64,000 bases of DNA from an uncultured Rhizobiaceae group bacterium (GTDB lineage Bacteria > Pseudomonadota > Alphaproteobacteria > Rhizobiales > Rhizobiaceae), in NCBI GenBank assembly GCA_937930635.1, contig CALHCF010000002.1:186001-250000 (forward strand), written 5' to 3'. Below the pieces are notes generated by a model. It saw nothing but the letters and a program-made list of their open reading frames with translations. It ran no database searches and was not told where the DNA came from. A program made the translations under genes and the position numbers. Shown piece by piece: positions 37,071 through 45,659 of the stretch (position 1 is the first letter of the stretch; each line of letters opens with the position of its first letter).

Positions 37071-37271
37071 CGGCCACCTTTCCTTTGTTTTCGAGCTTCC
37101 TGCGCAAAGCCTCACCGACGCTTTTCTGATCGGACCAAAATCCGGGAAAGGCGCAAGTTTTGAAGTGTCGAGAGCGGAGACACGGGAGGACGGTTTGTCT
37201 GTCAAACCTGCCTCTGGTTCATCAAAGGCCCATCCGTTCAGCCACCAGCCGGAAGCCCGACCTTCGTGTGC
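37071..37271 (-). ncRNA. Leader of rpsF mRNA, possible S6:S18-type regulatory leader
   Basis: The predicted start site leaves about 200 untranslated bases before rpsF. The leader contains a GGTTTG-ACAGA-CAAACC hairpin (minus strand, near 37191-37207) and a CCGATCAGAAAAGCGTCGG element (near 37114-37132) close to the start codon. S6:S18 autoregulatory leaders are known in this operon in other bacteria. I cannot confirm the consensus fold by eye, so only the leader itself is well supported. Confidence 0.35.
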
Positions 37272-37278
37272 GAGGGGG

Positions 37279-37307
37279 TGTATAGAGGAAATGATGTGAA
37301 AGGCAAG
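37279..37307 (-). promoter_or_regulatory. Promoter of the rpsF operon
   Basis: On the minus strand -35 CTTGCC (37302-37307), a 17-base spacer and -10 TATACA (37279-37284) match the alphaproteobacterial housekeeping pattern. Transcription would begin near 37271. Confidence 0.65.
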
Positions 37308-38006
37308 GGGGCCAAATCAGGCGCCGCCCCATGACAGATATCTGCCGACGCCGCAGCCAGCCTGCCTGCCCGCTATTTGCCAGCCTGCCGCAAGCCTTGT
37401 CCTGCTGCCGGGTGATGCCACCCGATGCGCCAAAGGCACCGCACGGACGTTCCGGCGGTGTTGCGGGGGTGTGAAAACGGGCGGTCTTTGAAACGCGCGT
37501 TGCATGTATATTTATGCGGTCCAAACACCGCCCGTCCGGGTTTACACCGGGCGTCCGCCTGCTGTCCCGCAGAGGAGGGCCCAAACAGGCTTTCCCCAAA
37601 GAGCGGGAAAGAATGTTCAGGAATGGCTGGCCCAGGACGACCCTGTTTTCCGATCCGCATCCGGCAGGGCCGGACTTCCCGCTTCTTTTCAAAGCGGGGG
37701 CGGACGGTTTCTTAAAAGCAAGCCCTTCTCGGAATCCTACCCGGCGGATGCCACAGTCGGTTACACCCACAGCACCACCGGCCCCAACGCATTCCCGGTG
37801 CAACCACCAACCGGGCCGTTCCAACGCGAGGCACCGGCTACTATGCAGCCGGTTGAGCCAAAGGGGATAAGTTTTTTGGGCTAGGTTGGGGAAGGGGGGG
37901 TGAATCTGGGGTTGCGGTTTTTATTGGGGGAAAGCCGCCGTTTGCCATCGCCGAGGGTCACCTGTGATATTGAGAAAAGCGGACCTCTGTGCCTGCAAAC
38001 ATGCTC
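37308..38006. other. Gene-free GC-rich interval with inverted repeats
   Basis: No ORF here has convincing protein character: the open frames on both strands are Arg/Pro-rich translations of GC-rich DNA. It contains a 9-base inverted repeat ACGGGCGGT (37477-37485) / ACCGCCCGT (37527-37535) around an AT-rich centre, and an overlapping CGCCCG (37529-37534) / CGGGCG (37548-37553) hairpin. G-runs occur at ~37890-37945. It may be a decayed gene, a non-coding RNA locus or the scar of an insertion; I see no evidence that decides this. Confidence 0.5.
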
Positions 38007-40493
38007 CTAACTATGTTGCGCTGTCAGCTCGTCGTAGTAGCTAAGTCCCGCGTATACCTTTTGCGTGGCGAATGCGAACTCGTCCAGATCATGGAATGTA
38101 TGGAAGTCGTCGAACTGATCATACGGCGGACCCGCCTCCTTCCAACTTGAACTAACGTAGTGATCGCTAAACAATTCACGGCCCGTCAGTATGATTGTCT
38201 GCGCCCTCATCACTCCATTTATTTGTTTCCATCCCCACTTCACCAGGTCACGTAGGAGAAGCAGTTCGTTTTCAGAAAATCCGGACTTCAAAACTGAAAC
38301 AACCACTGTTGTGCCAGGAATAACCGCAGCGACGAGTTTCAAGCTTTCAATGTCTCTGGTGGTTATTGCCTCATCTGCAAAGCTCTTAGCCTCTCCTATG
38401 AGAAATCTGGGTTCTTGGCGCTGACCAAAGGTTGATCCTTCACCAGTCCAAAAGGCGAAGTCTACCTCTCGAACAAAACTTTCGTGAGTTAGCTCCAATC
38501 CGGTCGAGTAGGTCAACTCGGTATCCGTCGAACCAGCGAGTTTCTGCTTAAACATGCTTAGTGTGAGAGCGACTGAATAAGCGCCCTCGGCAAATCTCGG
38601 CACGCTGAACGGGCCAGTTACACGATATTTCCACGGTGTACGGTTATTTCCTTGAGGATAATCAAACAATTGCTGGCATCGTTCGCAGATGAGTTTGTAG
38701 TCTAATTGATCGAGGCCATACCAATTCGAATGGGTGCAATTCGCGCATTTGACTTCCAGACCCAACCTAAGCAAGCCACGGTTTGTGAAGTCATCCAATG
38801 CGATCCGCGGTAGTTGAATTTCGCTCCGCTTCGCGACGAGTTGCATCCAGCGATTGTATGGTGCCGTTCGGCTCTCTGAGCGCGTCATTTCCTCGAGAAG
38901 CCGCATAGTTTCTTCGTCTGCAATGAGATGAGTCGCCCACAGACTGCCCAAACTGTCGATCAGCTGGCGTGCAATCCGGCCTGCTCCCGATGAATTTGCT
39001 TTGATTGATTTTTGTTCAAGCCATTCGGCGATAGCAGTCGAGCCGTCCGAAATGTGAATCCATTCCCGGCTGTTAGTATACCCCTGACATAAGACCCACC
39101 CCTCGCGAGAAACAATCGGCCTTTCCCGTAAGCTCAGAAACAGCCGCGGCTTCCTGCGGTCACGTAAATTTGTCGGGTACGACAAAGCCAAGTGATCCGA
39201 GGAGTGCGAACGCAAATTAACAACATTTGCCCATCGATTTCGGCCTCTGCCAAATCGACTGGCAAAGCTTGGATGCAGCGTATCAAATCTTATGGTGTTT
39301 TCAGCATCCAAGGTCGCATCAATTGAAGCACTTTTGACGCTTATCGAGTGGCGCTCCTGATGTTGAACTCGCGGATTGTCCCGTACAACCGGGTGCCACA
39401 CACCGCCAGCAAATAGCGAACCCTTCGGACAGCCGGAGAAGTAGGTCGAAACCAAATCCGCAGCTTTCTCTCTATCGATGCTACGACCGATGAACAGCTC
39501 GCTATGAAACTTCGTTCCATATGGATTATTCGGAATCGGTCGGTGATTTCGATTGACCATATCGGTCACTGTAGGAGCGAGTTCACTGATCCAGCACAAT
39601 GGGATCGGGTAAACAGGACTGTGAAACAATCGCTTGTTCCAATAGTCGATCAAATCAGCATTACTGCGGTGATCGAAGACAAAGAATGAGAGGTCACGGC
39701 CCCAGCGCGGAATTATTTCGAGTTCACGGTATGTGGGAACGAAAGGAGTGATCGCACCAGCTTCGAAAAAATCAAACCAGTGCTCAGGCCTTACATCTGA
39801 ACAGCTTGGTTCGAACACATCAACGTATGCTCGAAGAAACTCATGCGCTTCGATTTCCTTCGGAAATGCTCCGAACATGACCTCCACCAACTTGGAGAGA
39901 GGGCCTTCGTTGAAAATGAGAGCACTGTTTTTGTCTCTCAAAGTGAATTTTCGTTCTGACCGATACACCTCCCGATACACATCTGTGATCGGCAATCCGG
40001 CTTGAATTTCGGGTCGCCGGTCACGCTCGCCCGAGAATAATTCATCGATTGAAAGGAGCTGAGTTTCGTGACGAAAGCTAAGTTCGTCATCGGCCAGAGC
40101 CCGGTACCCAATCGACTCAGCAAGCCCATCCTCTGTTTCGACTAGCACATCCGGTTCAAAGAATGACATGTAGTCCTGAGCGACTTCACGATCTTTCTTC
40201 TGAGAGCGGTTATCAGGTTCGCGCCAACATTTTGGGTAACGGCCAACTGGAATGATCGGATTACAGCGCCCGCCCCAAAGGCATGTTGACCACCGCATTA
40301 CTCGACTCAAGGATCTGCTATCTGCAGGTCGAACAAGAAAGCCAATCCGTAACGGACGTAGAGTGACCCTTCCTGAAACTGTCTGCGCGTTCTCACTCAA
40401 ATACTTGTGTAATCCAATTTTTGACATCGATAGGTGTGTCACAACTGCGGAAGGAAGACCAGAAGTCAAGCTAGATCGCAGTTCCTTACCCAA
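38007..40493 (-). CDS. Large unrecognised protein with zinc ribbon and PD-(D/E)XK-like nuclease motif
   Basis: The 828-residue soluble protein belongs to no family I can name. An N-terminal region (~45-120) has GFLVRP and CLWGGRCNPIIPVG segments. The middle (~130-570) is featureless to me. A four-Cys zinc ribbon lies at Cys583, Cys586, Cys603, Cys606. The C-terminal part has EVDFAFW (Asp678) and FLIGEAKSF (Glu701-x-Lys703), the D-Xn-E-X-K pattern of restriction-type nucleases, followed by beta/alpha elements. Base composition is lower in GC than the neighbours (one 60-base line counted 28 G/C, against 40 in the adenine deaminase gene). The track start is TTG at 40493; the ATG at 40427 (MSKIGLHKYL) is an alternative and neither has a strong ribosome site. 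A stand-alone defence nuclease is my leading guess. Confidence 0.8.
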   Translation of the reverse strand: MGKELRSSLTSGLPSAVVTHLSMSKIGLHKYLSENAQTVSGRVTLRPLRIGFLVRPADSRSLSRVMRWSTCLWGGRCNPIIPVGRYPKCWREPDNRSQKKDREVAQDYMSFFEPDVLVETEDGLAESIGYRALADDELSFRHETQLLSIDELFSGERDRRPEIQAGLPITDVYREVYRSERKFTLRDKNSALIFNEGPLSKLVEVMFGAFPKEIEAHEFLRAYVDVFEPSCSDVRPEHWFDFFEAGAITPFVPTYRELEIIPRWGRDLSFFVFDHRSNADLIDYWNKRLFHSPVYPIPLCWISELAPTVTDMVNRNHRPIPNNPYGTKFHSELFIGRSIDREKAADLVSTYFSGCPKGSLFAGGVWHPVVRDNPRVQHQERHSISVKSASIDATLDAENTIRFDTLHPSFASRFGRGRNRWANVVNLRSHSSDHLALSYPTNLRDRRKPRLFLSLRERPIVSREGWVLCQGYTNSREWIHISDGSTAIAEWLEQKSIKANSSGAGRIARQLIDSLGSLWATHLIADEETMRLLEEMTRSESRTAPYNRWMQLVAKRSEIQLPRIALDDFTNRGLLRLGLEVKCANCTHSNWYGLDQLDYKLICERCQQLFDYPQGNNRTPWKYRVTGPFSVPRFAEGAYSVALTLSMFKQKLAGSTDTELTYSTGLELTHESFVREVDFAFWTGEGSTFGQRQEPRFLIGEAKSFADEAITTRDIESLKLVAAVIPGTTVVVSVLKSGFSENELLLLRDLVKWGWKQINGVMRAQTIILTGRELFSDHYVSSSWKEAGPPYDQFDDFHTFHDLDEFAFATQKVYAGLSYYDELTAQHS

Positions 40494-40673
40494 TCTCTTG
40501 CGTTAGGCCTGATCTTGGGTCGATCTCCAAATGGCCGCTATCGGGAAACCGCGGCCGATTTTTCTGGTGGCTGGTATGGGCCGCAAAGTCCCAATCAGTC
40601 ACTCGCCCACATCACCTGCCAGCCCCACCAGCCGGTTCCTCCGAGATGCCCTCAACCCCATCCCATTTACCGT

Positions 40674-41330
40674 CTATGCCTTTGCCTTGAGCGCCCAGAT
40701 CGCCTCGCTTGCGGCGCAATAGCCTTTGAGGCCGCCTTCGATGTCGCGGCTCAGGAGCCGGGAGATGATGAAGTCATTGTGGTAATGACGGGCCACTTCT
40801 TCGCTGGAGATTGAAAAAGGGGGGCCGTCCATCCGGCTTTGGTCGTAGGTGAGGGTAATGAGAAGCTGGGGAGCGTGTCCGGTCAGCGCCGGGAGGTGGC
40901 GGGTGTATCGTTGCCGCATGGCGTGGGGCAACGCGATGAGGGCGGCGCGGTCGTAGACGGCATCGACCGGGCCAAGCGCCTGCGGTGTCAGATCAAAAAT
41001 ATCGCCAACGAAAATATCGAGACCAGACATATCTGAACCGGGCGCGCTGTAGTGTTTCAGCGGGCCTGATTCGCGGATCTGCGGTTCGATGCCAAGCTGC
41101 TCAAACAGCTGGCCAACGGCGAATTCGCTCAGCTCTGCCCCCGCGACCCGAAAGCCTTGTGACAGCAGCCAGGCGATATCGAGCGTCTTTCCGCACAGGG
41201 GAAGGAAAATCCGGCTGCCCGGCGCAAGCGACAGCTTGTCGAGATAGGTTTCCAGCATGTCGTTTACAGCGCTTTGGTGAAACCCGATCTGGTTTGTGCT
41301 CCACCGGTCATGCCAAAATGCCGCGTCCAT
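40674..41330 (-). CDS. tpm: Thiopurine S-methyltransferase family protein
   Basis: The 218-residue SAM methyltransferase shows the TPMT pattern: FWHDRW near the start, IGFHQSAVN, FLPLCGKTLDIAWL (SAM-binding) and GAELSEFAV. Bacterial members methylate thiopurines, selenium or tellurium compounds (family knowledge). The ATG at 41330 is chosen for the AAGGAGA ribosome site just upstream. It is a single gene near the lower-GC large gene on the same strand; no partner is evident. Confidence 0.9.
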   Translation of the reverse strand: MDAAFWHDRWSTNQIGFHQSAVNDMLETYLDKLSLAPGSRIFLPLCGKTLDIAWLLSQGFRVAGAELSEFAVGQLFEQLGIEPQIRESGPLKHYSAPGSDMSGLDIFVGDIFDLTPQALGPVDAVYDRAALIALPHAMRQRYTRHLPALTGHAPQLLITLTYDQSRMDGPPFSISSEEVARHYHNDFIISRLLSRDIEGGLKGYCAASEAIWALKAKA

Positions 41331-41430
41331 CTCGTCTCCTTCCAAAAGGGTGCCCGGGGGCTGGCTATGATTTGGGGCGGCGCGGCGGCCAACTCAAGAA
41401 GGGCGTGTTCTCAAATTCGTGTTTGGCGCG

Positions 41431-43242
41431 TCACACAAACAGGTCGGTTTTTTCAAACGTGCGCACATCGACAAGCCCGACATCGGAAATGCGCAGTTGC
41501 GGTATGACCACCAGCGCCAGCAGGGAATGTTGCATATAGGCGTTGTTGAGCGTGCAGCCGCACTCCGCCATGGCCTCGACCAGCCTCTCGGCCTTTTGTG
41601 CGACGATTGAGGAGGGCTGGTCCGACATCAGCCCCGCAATCGGCATTTCCACCAGCGCCTGCTCCTTGCCGCCGGAAAACAGGGTGACACCGCCCCCCAC
41701 TGCGCGAAGCCGGTTGGCCGCCAGCGCCATGTCTTGGGCGGAGGTTCCCACCACAATCATGTGGTGGCTGTCATGGGCGACGGTGGATGCCAGCGCACAG
41801 GGTTTTGTGTAGCCAAACCCCGCCACAAAGCCATTGACGATGCCGCCCGTGGCGCGGTGCCGTTCCACCAGCGCAATCTGGCAGACATCTTTTTCAAGAT
41901 CGCCGGTGACACGGCCATCGGTGACGGGCAGCGTGTGTTCGAGCGCTTTGGTTGGCGCCTGATTTTCGATCACGCCGATCACCCGTGCCGTGACCGTATC
42001 GGCCCCGGACGGCGCGGCGATATCGAAATCTGCCGGCACCAGATCGCGCTTCATCTTCACGGTATTGCGGGCGCTTTGGGGGTAGGGGTGGCTGGCCAGC
42101 TCGACCCCCAAACCGTCCTCATCGCTCAGCTTTACGCCGCGCCCGTACACCCTATCAATCGAGAATTTCTCCAGATCATTCACAATCAAAAAATCAGCCA
42201 GCCGCCCCGGTGTGATGGACCCCAACTCACGTTCAAGACCAAAATGCTGTGCGGTGTTCAATGTTGCCATCTGAACGGCGACAACCGGTTTGACACCGCA
42301 GGCAATGGCGTGCCGCACCACGCGGTTCATATGCCCCTCATTGACCAGCGTGCCGGAATGGCAGTCGTCTGTGCATAAAATGAAATTGCGCGGGTCAAGC
42401 CCGTCTTCGGTAATGCCGCGCACGCCTTCCTCGACATCATACCACGCACTGCCCAGCCGGATCATGGCCCGCATGCCCTGGCGCACACGGGCGATGGCGT
42501 CTTCCTTGCGGGTTCCCTCATGATCATCAGCAGGACCCCCGGCAACGTAGCCATGAAAGGATTTGTCCAGCAGGGGGGACGCAAAATGACCGCCAACCGT
42601 TTTTTGCGCCCGCATCGCCGCGGCAACTTCCCCCGTCATCCGGGGCGTGTTGGCGGCAATGCCGGGAAAATCCATCACTTCGCCAAGGCCGATAATGTTC
42701 TCCCAGCTCATGGCTTCAGCAACATCCTCCGGCCCCAGCGAGGCTGCGGCATTTTCAAGACCGGGTGCGGAGGGAACGCAGCTTGGCATCTGCACAAACA
42801 CATTAACCGGCATGGTCAGCGCTTCGTCATGCATGAGACGAACACCCTCCATGCCCAGCACATTGGCGATCTCATGGGGGTCGATGAACATCGATGTCGT
42901 TCCATGCGGGATCACCGCGCGGCAGAACTCGGTAACCGTCACCATGCCGGATTCAACATGCATATGGGCGTCACACAGACCAGGAACGAGATAGCGGCCC
43001 GCTGCATCGATGATGGTTGTGTCAGGTCCCAGACAATGGCTTGCATCAGGGCCGCAATAGGCAAAGCGGCCCCCCGAAACCGCAATATCGGTATCAGGGA
43101 TAATCTCGCCGGAATACACGTTCACCCACTGGCCGCCCTTTATGACCAGATCAGCGGGTTTGCGCCCCATGGCCACATCAACCAGCTGCGGGGCCATTTC
43201 AGCCCAGGGTTGGGGACGGTCAAAACGGGCGGTGGAGGGCAT
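41431..43242 (-). CDS. ade: Adenine deaminase
   Basis: The metal-dependent amidohydrolase converts adenine to hypoxanthine. It has the DAHMHVESG metal site, HGTTSMFIDPHEIANVLG, FILCTDDCHSG and a C-terminal Ade domain ending with VIPQLRISDVGLVDV. From the ATG at 43242 (MPSTARFD) it is 603 residues; a TTG at 43284 would add 14 residues with no ribosome site. It lies on the same strand as, and downstream of, a NitT-type ATPase with a ~75-base gap. A purine or pyrimidine uptake link is possible but unproven. Confidence 0.93.
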   Translation of the reverse strand: MPSTARFDRPQPWAEMAPQLVDVAMGRKPADLVIKGGQWVNVYSGEIIPDTDIAVSGGRFAYCGPDASHCLGPDTTIIDAAGRYLVPGLCDAHMHVESGMVTVTEFCRAVIPHGTTSMFIDPHEIANVLGMEGVRLMHDEALTMPVNVFVQMPSCVPSAPGLENAAASLGPEDVAEAMSWENIIGLGEVMDFPGIAANTPRMTGEVAAAMRAQKTVGGHFASPLLDKSFHGYVAGGPADDHEGTRKEDAIARVRQGMRAMIRLGSAWYDVEEGVRGITEDGLDPRNFILCTDDCHSGTLVNEGHMNRVVRHAIACGVKPVVAVQMATLNTAQHFGLERELGSITPGRLADFLIVNDLEKFSIDRVYGRGVKLSDEDGLGVELASHPYPQSARNTVKMKRDLVPADFDIAAPSGADTVTARVIGVIENQAPTKALEHTLPVTDGRVTGDLEKDVCQIALVERHRATGGIVNGFVAGFGYTKPCALASTVAHDSHHMIVVGTSAQDMALAANRLRAVGGGVTLFSGGKEQALVEMPIAGLMSDQPSSIVAQKAERLVEAMAECGCTLNNAYMQHSLLALVVIPQLRISDVGLVDVRTFEKTDLFV

Positions 43243-43317
43243 GGGTGTTTCCGGTTCAACTGGGTTTATGGTCTGGTGCCTCAATCATCAGCCCGCGACA
43301 AGTGCTTATACAAGAGC

Positions 43318-44085
43318 TTACATCATCGCAGTTTGCAAAGCCTGCGAAACCTGGCGGCAAGCCTCGATATATTGCGGGGATGTGCGAAAATCATCTGTGC
43401 GGGGGTGATCTTTCAGCGTCTCCACAATTGCCGAAACCCGCCCCGGACGCGGTGTCATCACCACGACACGGTGCGAAAGATAGACGCTTTCAAATATGCT
43501 ATGCGTCACAAACAAAAGTCCAAACCCTTCTTTTTCCTGCTGTTCCAGCAACATGTCGTTGAGTTTGAAACGGGTGATTTCGTCAAGCGCGGCGAAGGGT
43601 TCGTCCATCAGCAGCAGGCGGGGTTTTGTAATCAGCGCACGGGCAATAGAGACCCGCATTTTCATGCCCCCCGAAAGTTCGCGCGGATAGGATTGAGAAA
43701 ATTGCGAAAGTTCCATCCGTTCGAGCATATCTTCTATGGCTGGACGGGCTTCTGCCCGGCTTGTGCTCTGCAGCTTTAAAGGCATGAAAATATTGTCAAA
43801 AACTGTTGCCCAGGGCAGCAGTGTGGCATCCTGAAACACAAGGCTTAACGCGGTTTCGCCTGGCCGGTTCTGCGGCGTCTCGACAACACCGCCGGAGGGC
43901 GCATCAAGCCCGGCGAGCAGGCGCAGGGCGGTTGACTTTCCGCATCCCGAAGGCCCCAGCACACTGACCCGCTCACCTTCGCAAACAGCGAGGTCAAAAT
44001 CGCTGATTGCCACAATACCGTTGGAAAACTGCTGTGTGGCATTGATCAGACGGGCGACAGAAAGGTTTTTATTGAGTTCTTGCAT
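43318..44085 (-). CDS. ABC transporter ATPase, nitrate/taurine/HMP (NitT/TauT) type, no partners nearby
   Basis: The 255-residue ATPase has Walker A GPSGCGKST, signature LSGGMKMRVSIARAL, Walker B RLLLMDEPFAALDE and the switch His in VTHSIFES. The QDATLLPW Q-loop is typical of SsuB/TauB/ThiZ-like subunits. No matching permease or substrate-binding protein is next to it; adenine deaminase follows. The ATG at 44085 is used; upstream extension would run antisense through the livG-type gene. Confidence 0.9.
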   Translation of the reverse strand: MQELNKNLSVARLINATQQFSNGIVAISDFDLAVCEGERVSVLGPSGCGKSTALRLLAGLDAPSGGVVETPQNRPGETALSLVFQDATLLPWATVFDNIFMPLKLQSTSRAEARPAIEDMLERMELSQFSQSYPRELSGGMKMRVSIARALITKPRLLLMDEPFAALDEITRFKLNDMLLEQQEKEGFGLLFVTHSIFESVYLSHRVVVMTPRPGRVSAIVETLKDHPRTDDFRTSPQYIEACRQVSQALQTAMM

Positions 44086-44164
44086 GGCTTGCTTTAGGCC
44101 ACCCGCCAATACAAAAAACAAGATGCCGGCAAGCGGTACATGTGTCTCGAGTAACTGGGTTGGT

Positions 44165-44956
44165 ATGATCAGGGTTGAAGCGGTATCAAAGCATTTTGGC
44201 GGGGTCCATGCTGTGGACAATGCCTGGCTTACCATTGCTGAGGGATCGATAACCGGTCTGATTGGCCCCAATGGCGCTGGCAAGACCACCTTGTTCAACA
44301 TAATTGCAGGACATTTTCCACCGACTTCCGGGAAAATATTTCTGGATGACGAGGACATCACAGGTCTGCCGCCCTATGAGCTTTTTTCAAGAGGCTTGCT
44401 GCGAACCTTTCAGATCGCGCACGAGTTTTCGACCCTGACAGTTCTGGAAAACCTGATGATGGTTCCCGGTGATCAGATGGGGGAACGCCTTCTCAATACC
44501 TGGATCCAAAGGCGGGCTGTCCGCCGCGAGGAAGAGACTATCCGCGCCAAGGCGATGGAGGTTGTCGAGTTTCTCAATCTGGGCCATCTGGTCAACGAGA
44601 AGGCTGGCAATCTGTCAGGCGGCCAAAAGAAGCTGCTTGAACTGGGCCGGACCATGATGGTGGATGCCAAGGTTGTGCTGCTTGATGAAGTGGGAGCCGG
44701 TGTAAACCGCACGCTTCTGGCCGAAATAGGCGATGCAATTATCCGGCTGAACAAAGAGCGTGGTTACACGTTTTGCATGATTGAGCATGATATGGATTTC
44801 ATCAGTCGCCTGTGTGATCCGGTCATCGTGATGGCGGAGGGCACCGTGCTTGCTGAAGGCACGGCACAGCAAGTCAAGAACAACGAGGCTGTGATTGAGG
44901 CGTATCTGGGGCGCGGTCTCAAAAACAAGCCAGCCCGGGCCGGGGCGTCGGCGTGA
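44165..44956 (+). CDS. livG: Branched-chain/hydrophobic amino-acid ABC transporter ATPase (LivG type)
   Basis: The ~263-residue ATPase has Walker A GPNGAGKTT, an elongated insert (RTFQIAHEFSTLTVLENLMM), signature LSGGQKKLLELGR and Walker B VVLLDEVGAGVN. The LivG-specific DEPAAG is altered to DEVGAG. The ATG at 44165 begins the conserved IRVEAVSKHFGG. It heads a five-gene transporter operon, 79 bases from the divergent NitT-type ATPase, and overlaps the next gene. Confidence 0.92.
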   Translation: MIRVEAVSKHFGGVHAVDNAWLTIAEGSITGLIGPNGAGKTTLFNIIAGHFPPTSGKIFLDDEDITGLPPYELFSRGLLRTFQIAHEFSTLTVLENLMMVPGDQMGERLLNTWIQRRAVRREEETIRAKAMEVVEFLNLGHLVNEKAGNLSGGQKKLLELGRTMMVDAKVVLLDEVGAGVNRTLLAEIGDAIIRLNKERGYTFCMIEHDMDFISRLCDPVIVMAEGTVLAEGTAQQVKNNEAVIEAYLGRGLKNKPARAGASA

Positions 44957-45657
44957 TGTATCTGATTGGCGAAAACCTGACGGGTGGCTATGGCGGCGCC
45001 GACATCCTGAAGGGGTGCACCATCGGTGTGGAAAAGGGCGAGATCGCCGTCATTGTGGGGCCAAACGGGGCAGGCAAATCAACCGCCATGAAGGCAATGC
45101 TGGGGATGCTGGAAATCCGTGAGGGGCATGTCCGGCTTGGTGAACGCGATATAACCTCATTGACCCCGCAGGACCGCATCGCTGCCGGAATTGCCTTTGT
45201 GCCGCAGACTGAAAATGTCTTTACCGGAATGAGTGTTGAAGAAAACCTCGAAATGGGTGCTTTTTTGCGCCGGGACGATTTTCGCGAAACGATGAATGAA
45301 ATCTTCGAGCTGTTTCCGGTTCTCAAAGAGAAACGCCGCCAGCTGGCCGGTGAACTCTCAGGCGGTCAAAGGCAGCAGGTGGCTGTTGGACGGGCGCTTA
45401 TGACCCGACCGTCTGTGCTGATGCTGGATGAACCAACAGCAGGCGTTTCTCCGGTGGTGATGGACGAATTGTTTGATCGTATTCTGGAAATCCGCGAGAC
45501 GGGTGTGGCCGTTTTGATGGTCGAGCAAAACGCCCGTCAGGCGCTCAACATCGCCGATCGCGGCTATGTGCTGGTGCAGGGTGAGAACCGCTTCACCGAT
45601 ACCGGCGAGGCGCTGCTTGCCAACGCCGAAGTGCGCAAGTCGTTTTTGGGGGGCTGA
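44956..45657 (+). CDS. livF: Branched-chain amino-acid ABC transporter ATPase (LivF type)
   Basis: The 233-residue ATPase has Walker A GPNGAGKST, FVPQTENVFTGMSVEENLEMG, signature LSGGQRQQVAVGRALM and Walker B VLMLDEPTAGVSP. It is the second ATPase of the HAAT-type transporter. The ATG at 44956 overlaps the livG stop (TGATG); a GTG one codon earlier is possible. The permease gene starts two bases after its stop. Confidence 0.93.
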   Translation: MYLIGENLTGGYGGADILKGCTIGVEKGEIAVIVGPNGAGKSTAMKAMLGMLEIREGHVRLGERDITSLTPQDRIAAGIAFVPQTENVFTGMSVEENLEMGAFLRRDDFRETMNEIFELFPVLKEKRRQLAGELSGGQRQQVAVGRALMTRPSVLMLDEPTAGVSPVVMDELFDRILEIRETGVAVLMVEQNARQALNIADRGYVLVQGENRFTDTGEALLANAEVRKSFLGG

Positions 45658-45659
45658 CT

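Noticed and set aside
37222..37824. 200-codon leftward open frame upstream of rpsF
   Set aside because: Arg/Pro/Gly/Cys-rich translation with no domain-like pattern; it crosses the rpsF promoter and the inverted repeats, so it looks like chance in GC-rich DNA.
37504..37884. 126-codon rightward open frame in the gene-free interval
   Set aside because: Low-complexity Pro/Gln/Arg translation, no ribosome site, overlapping frames on both strands equally open.
37846..40637. Shared 9-mer CAGCCGGTT at 37846 and 40629 as possible target duplication around the large gene
   Set aside because: Too short and too common in this GC range; no tRNA or integrase nearby.
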